From assembly GCA_050954785.1 (NCBI GenBank), contig JBPBQO010000141.1:1-7492 (forward strand): a stretch of DNA of 7,492 bases, in the 5' to 3' direction. This document shows positions 1 to 7,492 of the stretch, in pieces; within the stretch, counting starts at the first letter, position 1, and every line of letters begins with the position of its first letter. Position numbers and translations under genes: made by a program. The notes beneath the pieces were generated by a model, which saw only the letters and a list, made by a program, of their open reading frames with translations, was not told where the DNA came from and made no database searches. The stretch comes from Lichenicola sp050954785 (GTDB lineage: Bacteria > Pseudomonadota > Alphaproteobacteria > Acetobacterales > Acetobacteraceae).

Positions 1-951
<951 letters not shown>

Positions 952-971
<20 letters not shown>

Positions 972-1010
972 ACCCATGGCGGAGCCGCCATAATTAAATC
1001 CACGGCAGAG
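952..1010. repeat. 26-bp-period tandem repeat spanning the glucosidase stop codon
   Basis: Bases 952-976 and 978-1002 match at 22 of 25 positions when offset by 26 bp; the differences are at 959/985, 968/994 and 973/999. A third, decayed copy starts at 1004 (GGCAGAG against GGCGGAG). Copy 1 encodes the final Arg-rich residues and the TAA stop (969-971). Copy 2 lies wholly after the gene. Copy 2 also contains a small hairpin, ATGGCG-GAGC-CGCCAT (976-991), followed by AATTAAAT. This could act as a weak terminator, although the 3' tract is not a proper U-run. Confidence 0.7.
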
Positions 1011-1108
1011 ATTCCACGATCGATCCGCACGCTACGGACCTGGCTGACGACCATGCCGGTACCGGCTGCACTGCACGCTTCGCTTGCGCCAGCGCCCCTG
1101 TCGTTGTA

Positions 1109-1133
1109 GGGGGACCCGCCAAAGGTCGGGAAC
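1109..1133. repeat. Degenerate relative of the CCAAAGG intergenic repeat upstream of guaB
   Basis: The sequence GGACCCGCCAAAGGTCGGG (1112-1130), followed by AACCC, shares the GACCC..GCCAAAGG..GGAA(A/C)CC order with the hairpin repeat after guaB (2732-2766), but lacks the full GTCCTTTGG arm. It can form a small CCCG/CGGG hairpin (1115-1118 with 1127-1130). It lies in the 239-bp gap between the glucosidase stop and the guaB start. Apart from this and the tandem repeat I see no convincing promoter in that gap; CTTGCG at 1083-1088 with TGTAGG at 1105-1110 is too weak to call. The relation to the other repeat is inferred from a short match. Confidence 0.4.
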
Positions 1134-1196
1134 CCGAGGTGCCGCCGCCGAGCTGTCGATGGATCCCATCGGCTCGCCATACGGGCGCTCCCAGAC

Positions 1197-1202
1197 AGGA
1201 GA
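1197..1202 (+). promoter_or_regulatory. Ribosome binding site that fixes the guaB start
   Basis: AGGAGA lies 8 nt before the ATG at 1211. The frame stays open further upstream, with an earlier in-frame ATG at 1139. That start would add 24 residues of non-family sequence and has no comparable ribosome binding site. Confidence 0.75.
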
Positions 1203-1210
1203 GTCGCGTC

Positions 1211-2715
<1,505 letters not shown>

Positions 2716-2716
<1 letters not shown>

Positions 2717-2788
2717 GGGCTCCGCCCCCAAGACCCCCGCCAAAGGACAGTCGTCCTTTGGAAACCTAGGTTCTAAGGGCGGCGCCCT
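2716..2788. repeat. Multi-hairpin intergenic repeat between guaB and the methyltransferase gene
   Basis: Three inverted repeats lie in series: GGGGC-TCC-GCCCC (2716-2728, whose first base is the last base of the guaB stop), a perfect 9-bp stem CCAAAGGAC-AGTC-GTCCTTTGG (2740-2761), and AGGGC-GGC-GCCCT (2776-2788). None is followed by a run of T, so they are poor intrinsic terminators. They look more like a REP-type extragenic repeat that could slow exonucleases or tune read-through. From memory, similar 'CCCCGCCAAAGG...CCTTTGGAAACC' units recur in Acetobacteraceae genomes; this was not searched. Confidence 0.7.
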
Positions 2789-2809
2789 GGCCTTGCCCTT
2801 GGAATACAC

Positions 2810-4120
2810 ATGACCCCTACCGCCCGTCTGGCCGCCTCCATCGACCTCCTGTTCCAGATGGAATCCACGCCCAAGCGTCCCGCCGATGCGGTTGCCAACA
2901 ACTTCTTCCGCGAGCGTCGCTACATCGGCGGAGGCGACCGCCGCGATGTCTCCACCCAGGTCTGGTCGGTGCTGCGCGCCTGGCGCCGGCTCGAATGGTG
3001 GCTGAAGCGAGCCGGCGGCGAGGCCCAGCCTCGCCTGCTGGTCGGCGCAATGCTGGTGCTCGAAGGCCGTCCGGTGGAAAGCCTGGCCCGCGCCTTCTCC
3101 GGCGGCCGCTATGCGCCGGACGTGCTCGAGCCGTACGAGTCCCGCATCCTGCGCGCTCTGGAGGGCCACACGCTCGATCATCCGGAAATGCCCGAGGCGG
3201 TGTCCCTCGAGGTGCCGGACTGGCTGCTGCCTTTGCTGCAGGAGCAGTTCGGCGAGCAGACCGCCGCCGAGATCGCCGCGCTGACGGCCCCGGCAACGCT
3301 CGACCTGCGAGTCAACCTGCTGCGCACCACGCGGGCAGAGGCGGCGGCCGCGCTGCTGGAGGAGGGCATCGAGGCCCACCCGACCCGCCTGTCCGACTGG
3401 GGCCTGCGCATCACCTCGCGCCAGCCGGTCATGGCGACGAAGGCGTTCCGCGACGGGCTGGTCGAGATCCAGGACGAAGGCAGCCAGCTCGTGGTCCAGG
3501 CGGTCGGCGCCGGACCGGAGATGCGGGTGCTGGACTATTGCGCCGGGGCCGGCGGTAAGACGCTCGGGCTGGCGATGACCATGGGCAATCGCGGCCACAT
3601 CGTCGCCTGCGACGTCTCCGAGCCGCGTCTCGACGGTGCGGTGCGCAGGCTGCGGCGCGCCGGCGTGCATAACGTGGAGCGGCATCTGCTGGTGCAGGGC
3701 GACAAGTGGGCCAAGCGCCGCGCCGCCAGCTTCGACCGCGTTCTGGTGGATGCCCCCTGCACCGGCACCGGCACCTGGCGCCGCAACCCGGATGCAAGGC
3801 TTCGGCTGACCCGGATCGACCTCGACGAACTCACTGCCAAGCAGTCCGGTATCCTGGATGCGGCAGCCGGCCTGGTTCGGCCGGGCGGGCGGCTGGTGTA
3901 TGCCACCTGCTCTGTGCTTCGCGAGGAAAACGCCACCCAGATCGAGGCGTTCCTGGCCCGCCAGCCGGCGTTCTCGATGCTCGACCTGCACGACCCCGCG
4001 ACCCTGGAGGCTCCGATTTCGCCGTCCGCGCTGTCGCCCGACCAGCCGTTCCTGCGCCTGACGCCGCGCCAGCATTCGACCGACGGCTTCTTTACCGCGG
4101 TTCTCGTGCGCGCCGCCTGA
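2810..4120 (+). CDS. rsmB: RsmB/NOP-family class I SAM-dependent rRNA (cytosine-C5) methyltransferase
   Basis: The predicted role is transfer of a methyl group from S-adenosylmethionine to C5 of a cytosine in rRNA (C967 of 16S rRNA in the E. coli namesake). The protein has 436 residues, close to the usual ~430. The N-terminal ~150 residues are helical and basic (RERRYIGGGDRRDVS), as in the NusB-like RNA-binding part of RsmB. A linker follows with SLEVPDWLLPLLQEQFG and LRVNLLRTTRAEA. The Rossmann-type catalytic domain has SAM motif I, DYCAGAGGKT (from Asp242), the next strand VACDVSEPRL, motif IV VDAPCTGTGTWRRNPD with Cys317, and motif VI VYATCSVLREEN with Cys367. The two cysteines are the release and nucleophile pair of m5C RNA methyltransferases. 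The start is the ATG at 2810, which gives the natural N-terminus; its ribosome binding site is weak (TTGGAA, 6 nt away), which would suit translation from a guaB read-through transcript. The family is certain; the exact target base is inferred, as paralogs exist. Confidence 0.93.
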   Translation: MTPTARLAASIDLLFQMESTPKRPADAVANNFFRERRYIGGGDRRDVSTQVWSVLRAWRRLEWWLKRAGGEAQPRLLVGAMLVLEGRPVESLARAFSGGRYAPDVLEPYESRILRALEGHTLDHPEMPEAVSLEVPDWLLPLLQEQFGEQTAAEIAALTAPATLDLRVNLLRTTRAEAAAALLEEGIEAHPTRLSDWGLRITSRQPVMATKAFRDGLVEIQDEGSQLVVQAVGAGPEMRVLDYCAGAGGKTLGLAMTMGNRGHIVACDVSEPRLDGAVRRLRRAGVHNVERHLLVQGDKWAKRRAASFDRVLVDAPCTGTGTWRRNPDARLRLTRIDLDELTAKQSGILDAAAGLVRPGGRLVYATCSVLREENATQIEAFLARQPAFSMLDLHDPATLEAPISPSALSPDQPFLRLTPRQHSTDGFFTAVLVRAA

Positions 4121-4149
4121 GGCAACCACCCGCGAGGGTGCGCCTTTTT
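4121..4149 (+). terminator. Rho-independent terminator after the methyltransferase gene
   Basis: The stem CACCC-GCGA-GGGTG (4127-4140) has a GNRA-type loop. It is extended by GGC (4121-4123) pairing with GCC (4142-4144) across a small internal loop, and is followed by TTTTT (4145-4149). It starts directly after the TGA stop at 4118-4120. The T-run is also complementary to the ribosome binding site of the next gene, so it may have a second role. Confidence 0.75.
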
Positions 4150-4214
4150 ACGGGTGCCTCCATCTCGCATGCATCTGCCTGCGAGCGGACAGGCACGTGC
4201 AAAAGGGTTCATCC
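4143..4214 (+). promoter_or_regulatory. Structured leader of the antiporter gene (candidate cis-regulatory RNA)
   Basis: Two nested perfect inverted repeats form one long hairpin just before the antiporter ribosome binding site: an outer stem GTGCCT (4154-4159) with AGGCAC (4191-4196), and an inner stem CTCGCA (4164-4169) with TGCGAG (4180-4185) around a 10-nt loop. CC (4160-4161) can also pair with GG (4187-4188), leaving only small bulges. The ribosome binding site AAAAGGG (4201-4207) is complementary over six bases to CCTTTT at 4143-4148, on the other side of the hairpin, so one fold could bury it. The last U residues of the terminator would be shared with that fold. The pairings are seen in the sequence; a regulatory or ligand-sensing role is inference. 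Confidence 0.45.
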
Positions 4215-6089
4215 ATGCAGGAAGGCATCGCGATCGGCGTGCTGTGCGTGCTGGTCGGCGGCGTGGCGGCCCAGTGGATCGCCTGGCGCCTGAAGCTGCC
4301 GGCAATCGTCCTGCTGTTCGCACTCGGGCTGCTGGTTGGCCCGGTGTTCGGCATCATCCACCCGAGCGCCACGTTCGGCCGGTTCCTGTCACCCATGGTC
4401 GGGATCGCGGTCGCGATCATCGTATTCGAAGGCGGCCTGGCACTCGATTTCCGGGAATGGCGTGCGGCCGGCGAGGGCGTGCTGCGCCTGACCGCCGTTG
4501 CTCTACCGATCAACTGGGCACTCGGCACCTTGGCGGCGCACTATGTCGGCCAACTCGGCTGGGGGCCCGCGTTCCTGTTCGGCGCGATCACCGTGGTCAC
4601 CGGGCCGACTGTCGTACTGCCGCTGCTGCGTCATACCCGGCTGCAACGGCGCACCGCCGCATTCTTGCGCTGGGAAGCGATCCTCAACGATCCGGTTGGC
4701 GCGATCCTGGCCACCCTGGTGCTGGAGGTGCTGTTGATACGCACCGGGGCTGGGCCGGGGGCGTTCCTGACCAGCATCCTGCCCAACATGCTGCTCAGCC
4801 TCGGGCTGGCGATCGTGGCCGGTATCGTGCCGGCGCTGCTGGTACGCTGGGCGTTCGTGCGCGACCAGATGCCGGAGATCCTGAAGACCCCGGTGCTGCT
4901 GACCACGGCGCTGATGGTCTATGCCGGCTGCAACGCCCGGATGGAGGGCGCCGGCCTGATGGCGTCGACCGTGTTCGGCATGGCGCTGGCCAATCTCAAG
5001 GTCCCGGGCATCTCCGAGCTTCGCCGCTTCAAGGAGAGCCTGGTGGTGCTGATGGTGTCCGCGCTGTTCGTCATCCTGACCGCCGACCTGGACCGCGCGG
5101 TGCTGGCGCGGTTGTCCTGGCCGATCATCGGGCTGACCCTGACGCTGCTGTTCGTGGTTCGCCCGCTGGCGATCCTGATCTCGACCGCGCGCAGTTCGCT
5201 GACTGGTCCCGAACGCCTGCTCGCGGCCTGGATCGCTCCGCGCGGCATCGTTGCGGCCGCCGTCGCCGGTGTCGCGGGGCTGCGGCTGCAGCAGGCCGGC
5301 TATCCGACGGCCGAGCTGGTGATGCCGGCCGTGTTCGCGACCATCGCCGCGACGATGGTGCTGCACGGCTTCACGTTGCGGCCGCTGGCACGACGGCTGA
5401 AGCTGACGTTGAGCAACTCGCCCGGCCTGGCGGTCGTCGGCGCGTCCGGCTGGAGCACTGACCTGGTCGGCGTGCTCAACCGTCTGGATGTGCCGGTGCT
5501 GCTGGTCGACACGTTTCCCGGCGCCCTCGCGGCGGCGCGTGCCGAACAGGTCCCGGTGCTGCAGGCCGAGCTTCTGTCGCAGCACGGGCTGCACGGGCTG
5601 GAGGATAGTCCGGTCGATTACCTGATCGCGGTCACTCCGGACCCGATCTACAACGGCCTGATCTGTGCGAGGCTGGCGCCCGAACTCGGACGCGAGCGGG
5701 TGTTCCAGGTCAGCCCGGGCAGCGGCAGGCTCGACCTGTATCGCGGCCTCAGCCGGGATGCCCGCGGCAAGGTCTTGGGTCGCGAGGACTGGGACTTCTC
5801 CATGCTCGACCGGCTGTATCGCGAGGGCTGGCGCTTCACGGCCGTGCCGACTCTGGATCCATCGATCGACCAGTCGCCACAGACCGGGTCGGGACTCGCG
5901 GTGACCAGCGGGGAACAGGCTCCGCTGTCATTGATGATCGTGCGCCAGGGCGGCCGACTCGTGGTGATGTCGGTCGAGGATGTAGCCCAAGCCGAGCCGG
6001 TTGCCGGCGACACGACGGTGCTTTTCTGCCCTCCGGCCGCTACGAACCGGTCTCTCCCAGTTGAACTGTTCGTTACGACCCGAGGATGA
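4215..6089 (+). CDS. CPA1 (NhaP-type) cation/proton antiporter with C-terminal RCK/TrkA-N-like domain
   Basis: This inner-membrane antiporter is predicted to exchange Na+ (or K+/Li+) for H+. The protein has 624 residues. Residues 1 to about 395 form roughly a dozen hydrophobic segments with CPA motifs: FEGGLAL with Glu72, VTGPTVVLPLLR (Thr129-Gly130-Pro131), WEAILNDPVGA with the ion-binding pair Asn158-Asp159, and WIAPRGIVAAAVAG with the conserved membrane Arg343. From about residue 402 a cytoplasmic TrkA-N/RCK-like Rossmann fold begins (LAVVGASGWS, then LLVD with Asp432), which in related transporters binds a nucleotide and gates transport. The end (about 530-624) is a further soluble region with GDTTVLF, reminiscent of TrkA-C. 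The ATG at 4215 is chosen because AAAAGGG lies 7 nt upstream; an in-frame GTG at 4197 would precede that site. The gene is preceded by a terminator and a hairpin leader, so it probably has its own control. Ion specificity cannot be read from the sequence. The NDP motif argues for CPA1 rather than CPA2. Confidence 0.92.
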   Translation: MQEGIAIGVLCVLVGGVAAQWIAWRLKLPAIVLLFALGLLVGPVFGIIHPSATFGRFLSPMVGIAVAIIVFEGGLALDFREWRAAGEGVLRLTAVALPINWALGTLAAHYVGQLGWGPAFLFGAITVVTGPTVVLPLLRHTRLQRRTAAFLRWEAILNDPVGAILATLVLEVLLIRTGAGPGAFLTSILPNMLLSLGLAIVAGIVPALLVRWAFVRDQMPEILKTPVLLTTALMVYAGCNARMEGAGLMASTVFGMALANLKVPGISELRRFKESLVVLMVSALFVILTADLDRAVLARLSWPIIGLTLTLLFVVRPLAILISTARSSLTGPERLLAAWIAPRGIVAAAVAGVAGLRLQQAGYPTAELVMPAVFATIAATMVLHGFTLRPLARRLKLTLSNSPGLAVVGASGWSTDLVGVLNRLDVPVLLVDTFPGALAAARAEQVPVLQAELLSQHGLHGLEDSPVDYLIAVTPDPIYNGLICARLAPELGRERVFQVSPGSGRLDLYRGLSRDARGKVLGREDWDFSMLDRLYREGWRFTAVPTLDPSIDQSPQTGSGLAVTSGEQAPLSLMIVRQGGRLVVMSVEDVAQAEPVAGDTTVLFCPPAATNRSLPVELFVTTRG

Positions 6090-6098
6090 CGGATTGGT

Positions 6099-6605
6099 TC
6101 AGCCGGGCACCTCGATCGCGGTGAGCCCGTCGGCCAGCACCGCGAGCAGCGACGCCCGTTCGGTCGCGATGCACCCTTCGGTCGGCCGCCCATCGCGATG
6201 GGCGACATGAAGGAATATGGCCGAGCCACGGTCGCGTACGACCGGCTCGTCGTTCCATCCCAGCACGCCGATGATGTCGTACACTGGGTCGTCCCGCCAC
6301 AGACGCTCGTGACGTCCCGGATGGGGAAGCTCAATCATCTTGTTGTAGTCTGCATGACGTGGGTCGTCGCACCAGCCGTCATCCGGTCCCAGGGCTTCCC
6401 GTGGTACCGCGCAGGCCGGGGCTGCACCGCGATCGGCGCGATACAGCACACGACGCAGCACCAGCAATCCGGCCGGCGTCGCGTGGTCCCCCTCCTGCTT
6501 TTCGCGTCGTATGCCGGCGGCTCCCAGCGATACCGGCGCATCGATCGCGCCGATCCGGAGGCGAGCCTGCGTGCCGTTGACCTCGTCGATGATCGCATGC
6601 CGCAT
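6099..6605 (-). CDS. L,D-transpeptidase-like (YkuD) family protein
   Basis: The protein has 168 residues. YkuD-fold enzymes cross-link or trim peptidoglycan using a cysteine nucleophile. The catalytic block is IFLHVAHRDGRPTEGCIA (130-147): His133 and Cys145, with TEGC in place of the commoner S-x-G-C, which fits the short alphaproteobacterial branch of the family. Upstream family marks are REKQEGDHATPAG (34-46; the 'GD..TP.G' substrate-side motif), DDGWCDDP (75-82) and YNKMIELP (87-94). No signal peptide or membrane segment is visible, so how it would reach the periplasm is unclear; a cytoplasmic role or non-classical export cannot be excluded. The ATG at 6605 is supported by AAGGGA on the minus strand (6614-6619), 8 nt away. 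The gene converges on the antiporter with 9 nt between the stops and is transcribed away from the response regulator gene, sharing the 236-bp intergenic region with it. Confidence 0.85.
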   Translation of the reverse strand: MRHAIIDEVNGTQARLRIGAIDAPVSLGAAGIRREKQEGDHATPAGLLVLRRVLYRADRGAAPACAVPREALGPDDGWCDDPRHADYNKMIELPHPGRHERLWRDDPVYDIIGVLGWNDEPVVRDRGSAIFLHVAHRDGRPTEGCIATERASLLAVLADGLTAIEVPG

Positions 6606-6618
6606 TCCGCATTTCCCT

Positions 6619-6637
6619 TAATGCTACAGATCCGGTT
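6619..6637 (-). repeat. 19-bp element, minus-strand copy (upstream of the YkuD gene)
   Basis: On the minus strand this reads AACCGGATCTGTAGCATTA and matches the plus-strand element at 6755-6773 at 16 of 19 positions. It points toward the YkuD gene, 13 nt before its start codon, and its end overlaps the ribosome binding site. It may be a promoter or operator; no family is recognised. Confidence 0.45.
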
Positions 6638-6715
6638 ACATTTGCCTGCGACGGTCTGACCGCTCACGACAATGTGCATGTGACGCCGCTCGTGCGCATG
6701 TGCAGAGGTCAGTGT

Positions 6716-6747
6716 CACCGCGTTGTGAAAGTAACAACTTTGCGGTG
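6716..6747. repeat. Bulged inverted repeat in the divergent intergenic region
   Basis: CACCGC (6716-6721) pairs with GCGGTG (6742-6747), and AAAGT (6728-6732) pairs with ACTTT (6737-6741) around an AACA loop. On one strand GTTGTG (6722-6727) bulges out. An alternative inner pairing is GTTGT (6722-6726) with ACAAC (6734-6738). There is no T-run after it, so it is not a terminator. It could be an operator or a leader structure. Confidence 0.4.
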
Positions 6748-6754
6748 CTCACGA

Positions 6755-6773
6755 AACGGGATCTGTCGCGTTA
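6755..6773 (+). repeat. 19-bp element, plus-strand copy (upstream of the response regulator gene)
   Basis: It reads AACGGGATCTGTCGCGTTA and is the partner of the minus-strand copy at 6619-6637 (16 of 19 identical, including an uninterrupted GGATCTGT). It points toward the regulator gene, ending 68 nt before the start codon. It lies between the GCTCACGA and CGTGAGC inverted arms (6747-6753 and 6774-6780). Confidence 0.45.
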
Positions 6774-6841
6774 CGTGAGCGTGTGGACATGGAATGGACG
6801 GCACGAAGCAGCGTGCCGCCGATCAGGGAAGAAGGTTTTCA

Positions 6842-7492
6842 ATGGCGGGTGAACGCCCAATTCTGATCGTGGACGATGACCAGGCCCTCCGGGAGGCATT
6901 GGTCGAACAGCTTCAACTTGAGGGTGAATTCTCGGTCGAGCAGGCCGACTCGATTGCGCAGGCAACCAGCATGCTCAACGAGCCCTCGGCTCGGTATGAC
7001 GCGCTGATCCTGGACGTGACGCTGCCGGATGGCGACGGGCGCGACTTCTGCGCCGACCAGCGCCGCCAGGGCCGTCGCATGCCGATCATCATGCTGACCG
7101 GTTCGGACGAGGAGGCGGATGTCGTGCGTGGGCTCGATGCCGGCGCCAACGACTATGTGGCCAAGCCGTTCCGGATCGCCGAGCTTCTGGCGCGGCTTCG
7201 GGCGCAGATGCGCATCTTCGAGAACAGCGAGGACGCGGTATTCACCATCGGGCCCTACACGTTCCGTCCGTCTGCCAAGCTGCTACAGGAGATGTCGCGC
7301 AACCGTCGTATCCGCCTTACCGAGAAAGAGGCGGCGATCCTCAAGTTCCTGTATCGCGCCGGCACACGGCCGGTGCCGCGTCAGGTCCTGCTGAACGAGG
7401 TCTGGGGCTATAACGCTGCGGTCACCACGCACACGCTGGAAACCCACATCTATCGTCTGCGGCAGAAGATCGAGCCCAACCCGGCCAGCGCG
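6842..7492 (+). CDS. OmpR/PhoB-family response regulator (3' truncated by window edge)
   Basis: 217 residues are present, probably lacking only about 10-20. The receiver domain (1 to about 120) has the acidic cluster Asp11-Asp12-Asp13 (ILIVDDD), phosphoacceptor Asp58 (LILDVTLPD), Thr86 (IIMLTGSDE) and Lys108 (DYVAKPF), so all phosphorylation residues are intact. The C-terminal winged helix includes RIRLTEKEAAILKFLYRAG, VLLNEVWGYN and the recognition helix region THTLETHIYRLRQKIEPNP. It should therefore bind DNA as a phosphorylation-driven dimer at direct repeats. No sensor kinase is in the window; it may lie to the right or elsewhere. The start at 6842 follows GAAGG with 6-nt spacing. Candidate binding sites for autoregulation are the 20-bp-spaced GCATGTG repeats just upstream. 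The family is certain; the regulon and symbol are unknown. Confidence 0.93.
   Translation, partial: MAGERPILIVDDDQALREALVEQLQLEGEFSVEQADSIAQATSMLNEPSARYDALILDVTLPDGDGRDFCADQRRQGRRMPIIMLTGSDEEADVVRGLDAGANDYVAKPFRIAELLARLRAQMRIFENSEDAVFTIGPYTFRPSAKLLQEMSRNRRIRLTEKEAAILKFLYRAGTRPVPRQVLLNEVWGYNAAVTTHTLETHIYRLRQKIEPNPASA

Larger units (their letters stand above)
6606..6841. promoter_or_regulatory. Divergent intergenic region with clustered repeats (shared promoter/operator region)
   Basis: These 236 bp separate the leftward YkuD gene from the rightward regulator gene and must hold both promoters. Visible elements are: a 19-bp element in inverted orientation near each gene (listed separately); GCTCACGA at 6662-6669 and 6747-6754, with its inverse CGTGAGC at 6774-6780; GCATGTG at 6676-6682 and 6696-6702, exactly 20 bp apart; and a bulged hairpin at 6716-6747. 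I find no strong -35/-10 pair for either gene. The regulator ribosome binding site is GAAGG (6831-6835), 6 nt before its ATG. The region is visibly richer in A/T than the surrounding genes. Confidence 0.5.

Noticed and set aside
1083..1110. Possible sigma-70 promoter for guaB (CTTGCG ... TGTAGG)
   Set aside because: The -10 match is poor and the spacing is about 16 nt. In GC-rich alphaproteobacterial DNA this match is too weak to call.
1139..1210. 24-residue N-terminal extension of GuaB from the ATG at 1139
   Set aside because: The extra residues are unlike IMP dehydrogenases, and the strong AGGAGA site is placed for the ATG at 1211.
4197..4214. GTG start at 4197 for the antiporter (6 extra residues)
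   Set aside because: It falls upstream of the AAAAGGG ribosome binding site, directly after the hairpin stem; the ATG at 4215 has the correct 7-nt spacing.
4154..5461. 435-codon plus-strand frame overlapping the antiporter in another phase
   Set aside because: Arg/Gly/Ala-rich low-complexity translation, no family features, and fully overlaps a clear membrane transporter that has a proper ribosome binding site.
4503..5594. 363-codon minus-strand frame opposite the antiporter
   Set aside because: Gln/Arg/His-rich shadow of the antiporter codons with no domain and no ribosome binding site.
6619..6638. CtrA-like site (TTAA half-sites) at the YkuD gene start
   Set aside because: Only one TTAA half-site is present; the partner at the required 7-nt spacing is missing.
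6198..6659. 153-codon plus-strand frame across the YkuD gene
   Set aside because: It lies opposite a gene with a conserved His/Cys active site and a good ribosome binding site, and its translation resembles nothing.

Overview
The window is a GC-rich, gene-dense stretch of bacterial chromosome, most likely from an alphaproteobacterium of the Acetobacteraceae (Rhodospirillales). The protein types fit this: an alphaproteobacterial-style RsmB/NOP methyltransferase, a short leaderless YkuD protein and an OmpR-type regulator. So does the hairpin-rich intergenic sequence with a CCAAAGGAC/GTCCTTTGG stem after guaB, which resembles (from memory, not searched) repeats scattered through acetic-acid-bacterial genomes. 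No insertion sequence, phage gene, CRISPR array, tRNA or rRNA is visible.

Layout: (1) 1-971, + strand, the 3' end of a GH63/MGH1-type glucosidase gene that enters from the left. Its stop codon lies inside a 26-bp tandem repeat. (2) 1211-2716, guaB, complete IMP dehydrogenase with a good ribosome binding site. (3) 2716-2788, a multi-hairpin intergenic repeat; a decayed relative lies upstream of guaB near 1109-1133. (4) 2810-4120, an RsmB/NOP-family rRNA m5C methyltransferase. (5) 4121-4214, an intrinsic terminator followed at once by a two-tier hairpin and a ribosome binding site, which together look like a structured leader. (6) 4215-6089, a CPA1 (NhaP-type) cation/proton antiporter with a C-terminal RCK/TrkA-N-like domain. 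(7) 6099-6605, - strand, a YkuD-type L,D-transpeptidase-like protein that converges on the antiporter with 9 nt between the stops. (8) 6606-6841, a divergent intergenic region with many repeats and inverted repeats. (9) 6842 to the right edge, + strand, an OmpR/PhoB-type response regulator cut off near the end of its DNA-binding domain.

guaB (GTP synthesis) and the methyltransferase (ribosome maturation) are housekeeping genes that may be co-transcribed. The antiporter (ion and pH homeostasis), the peptidoglycan-modifying candidate and the response regulator all concern the envelope or ionic environment, but a functional link between them is inference. No clearly novel protein system is visible. 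The parts that known gene models explain least are the antiporter leader RNA candidate (about 4121-4214) and the repeat-dense regulator/L,D-transpeptidase intergenic region (6606-6841).
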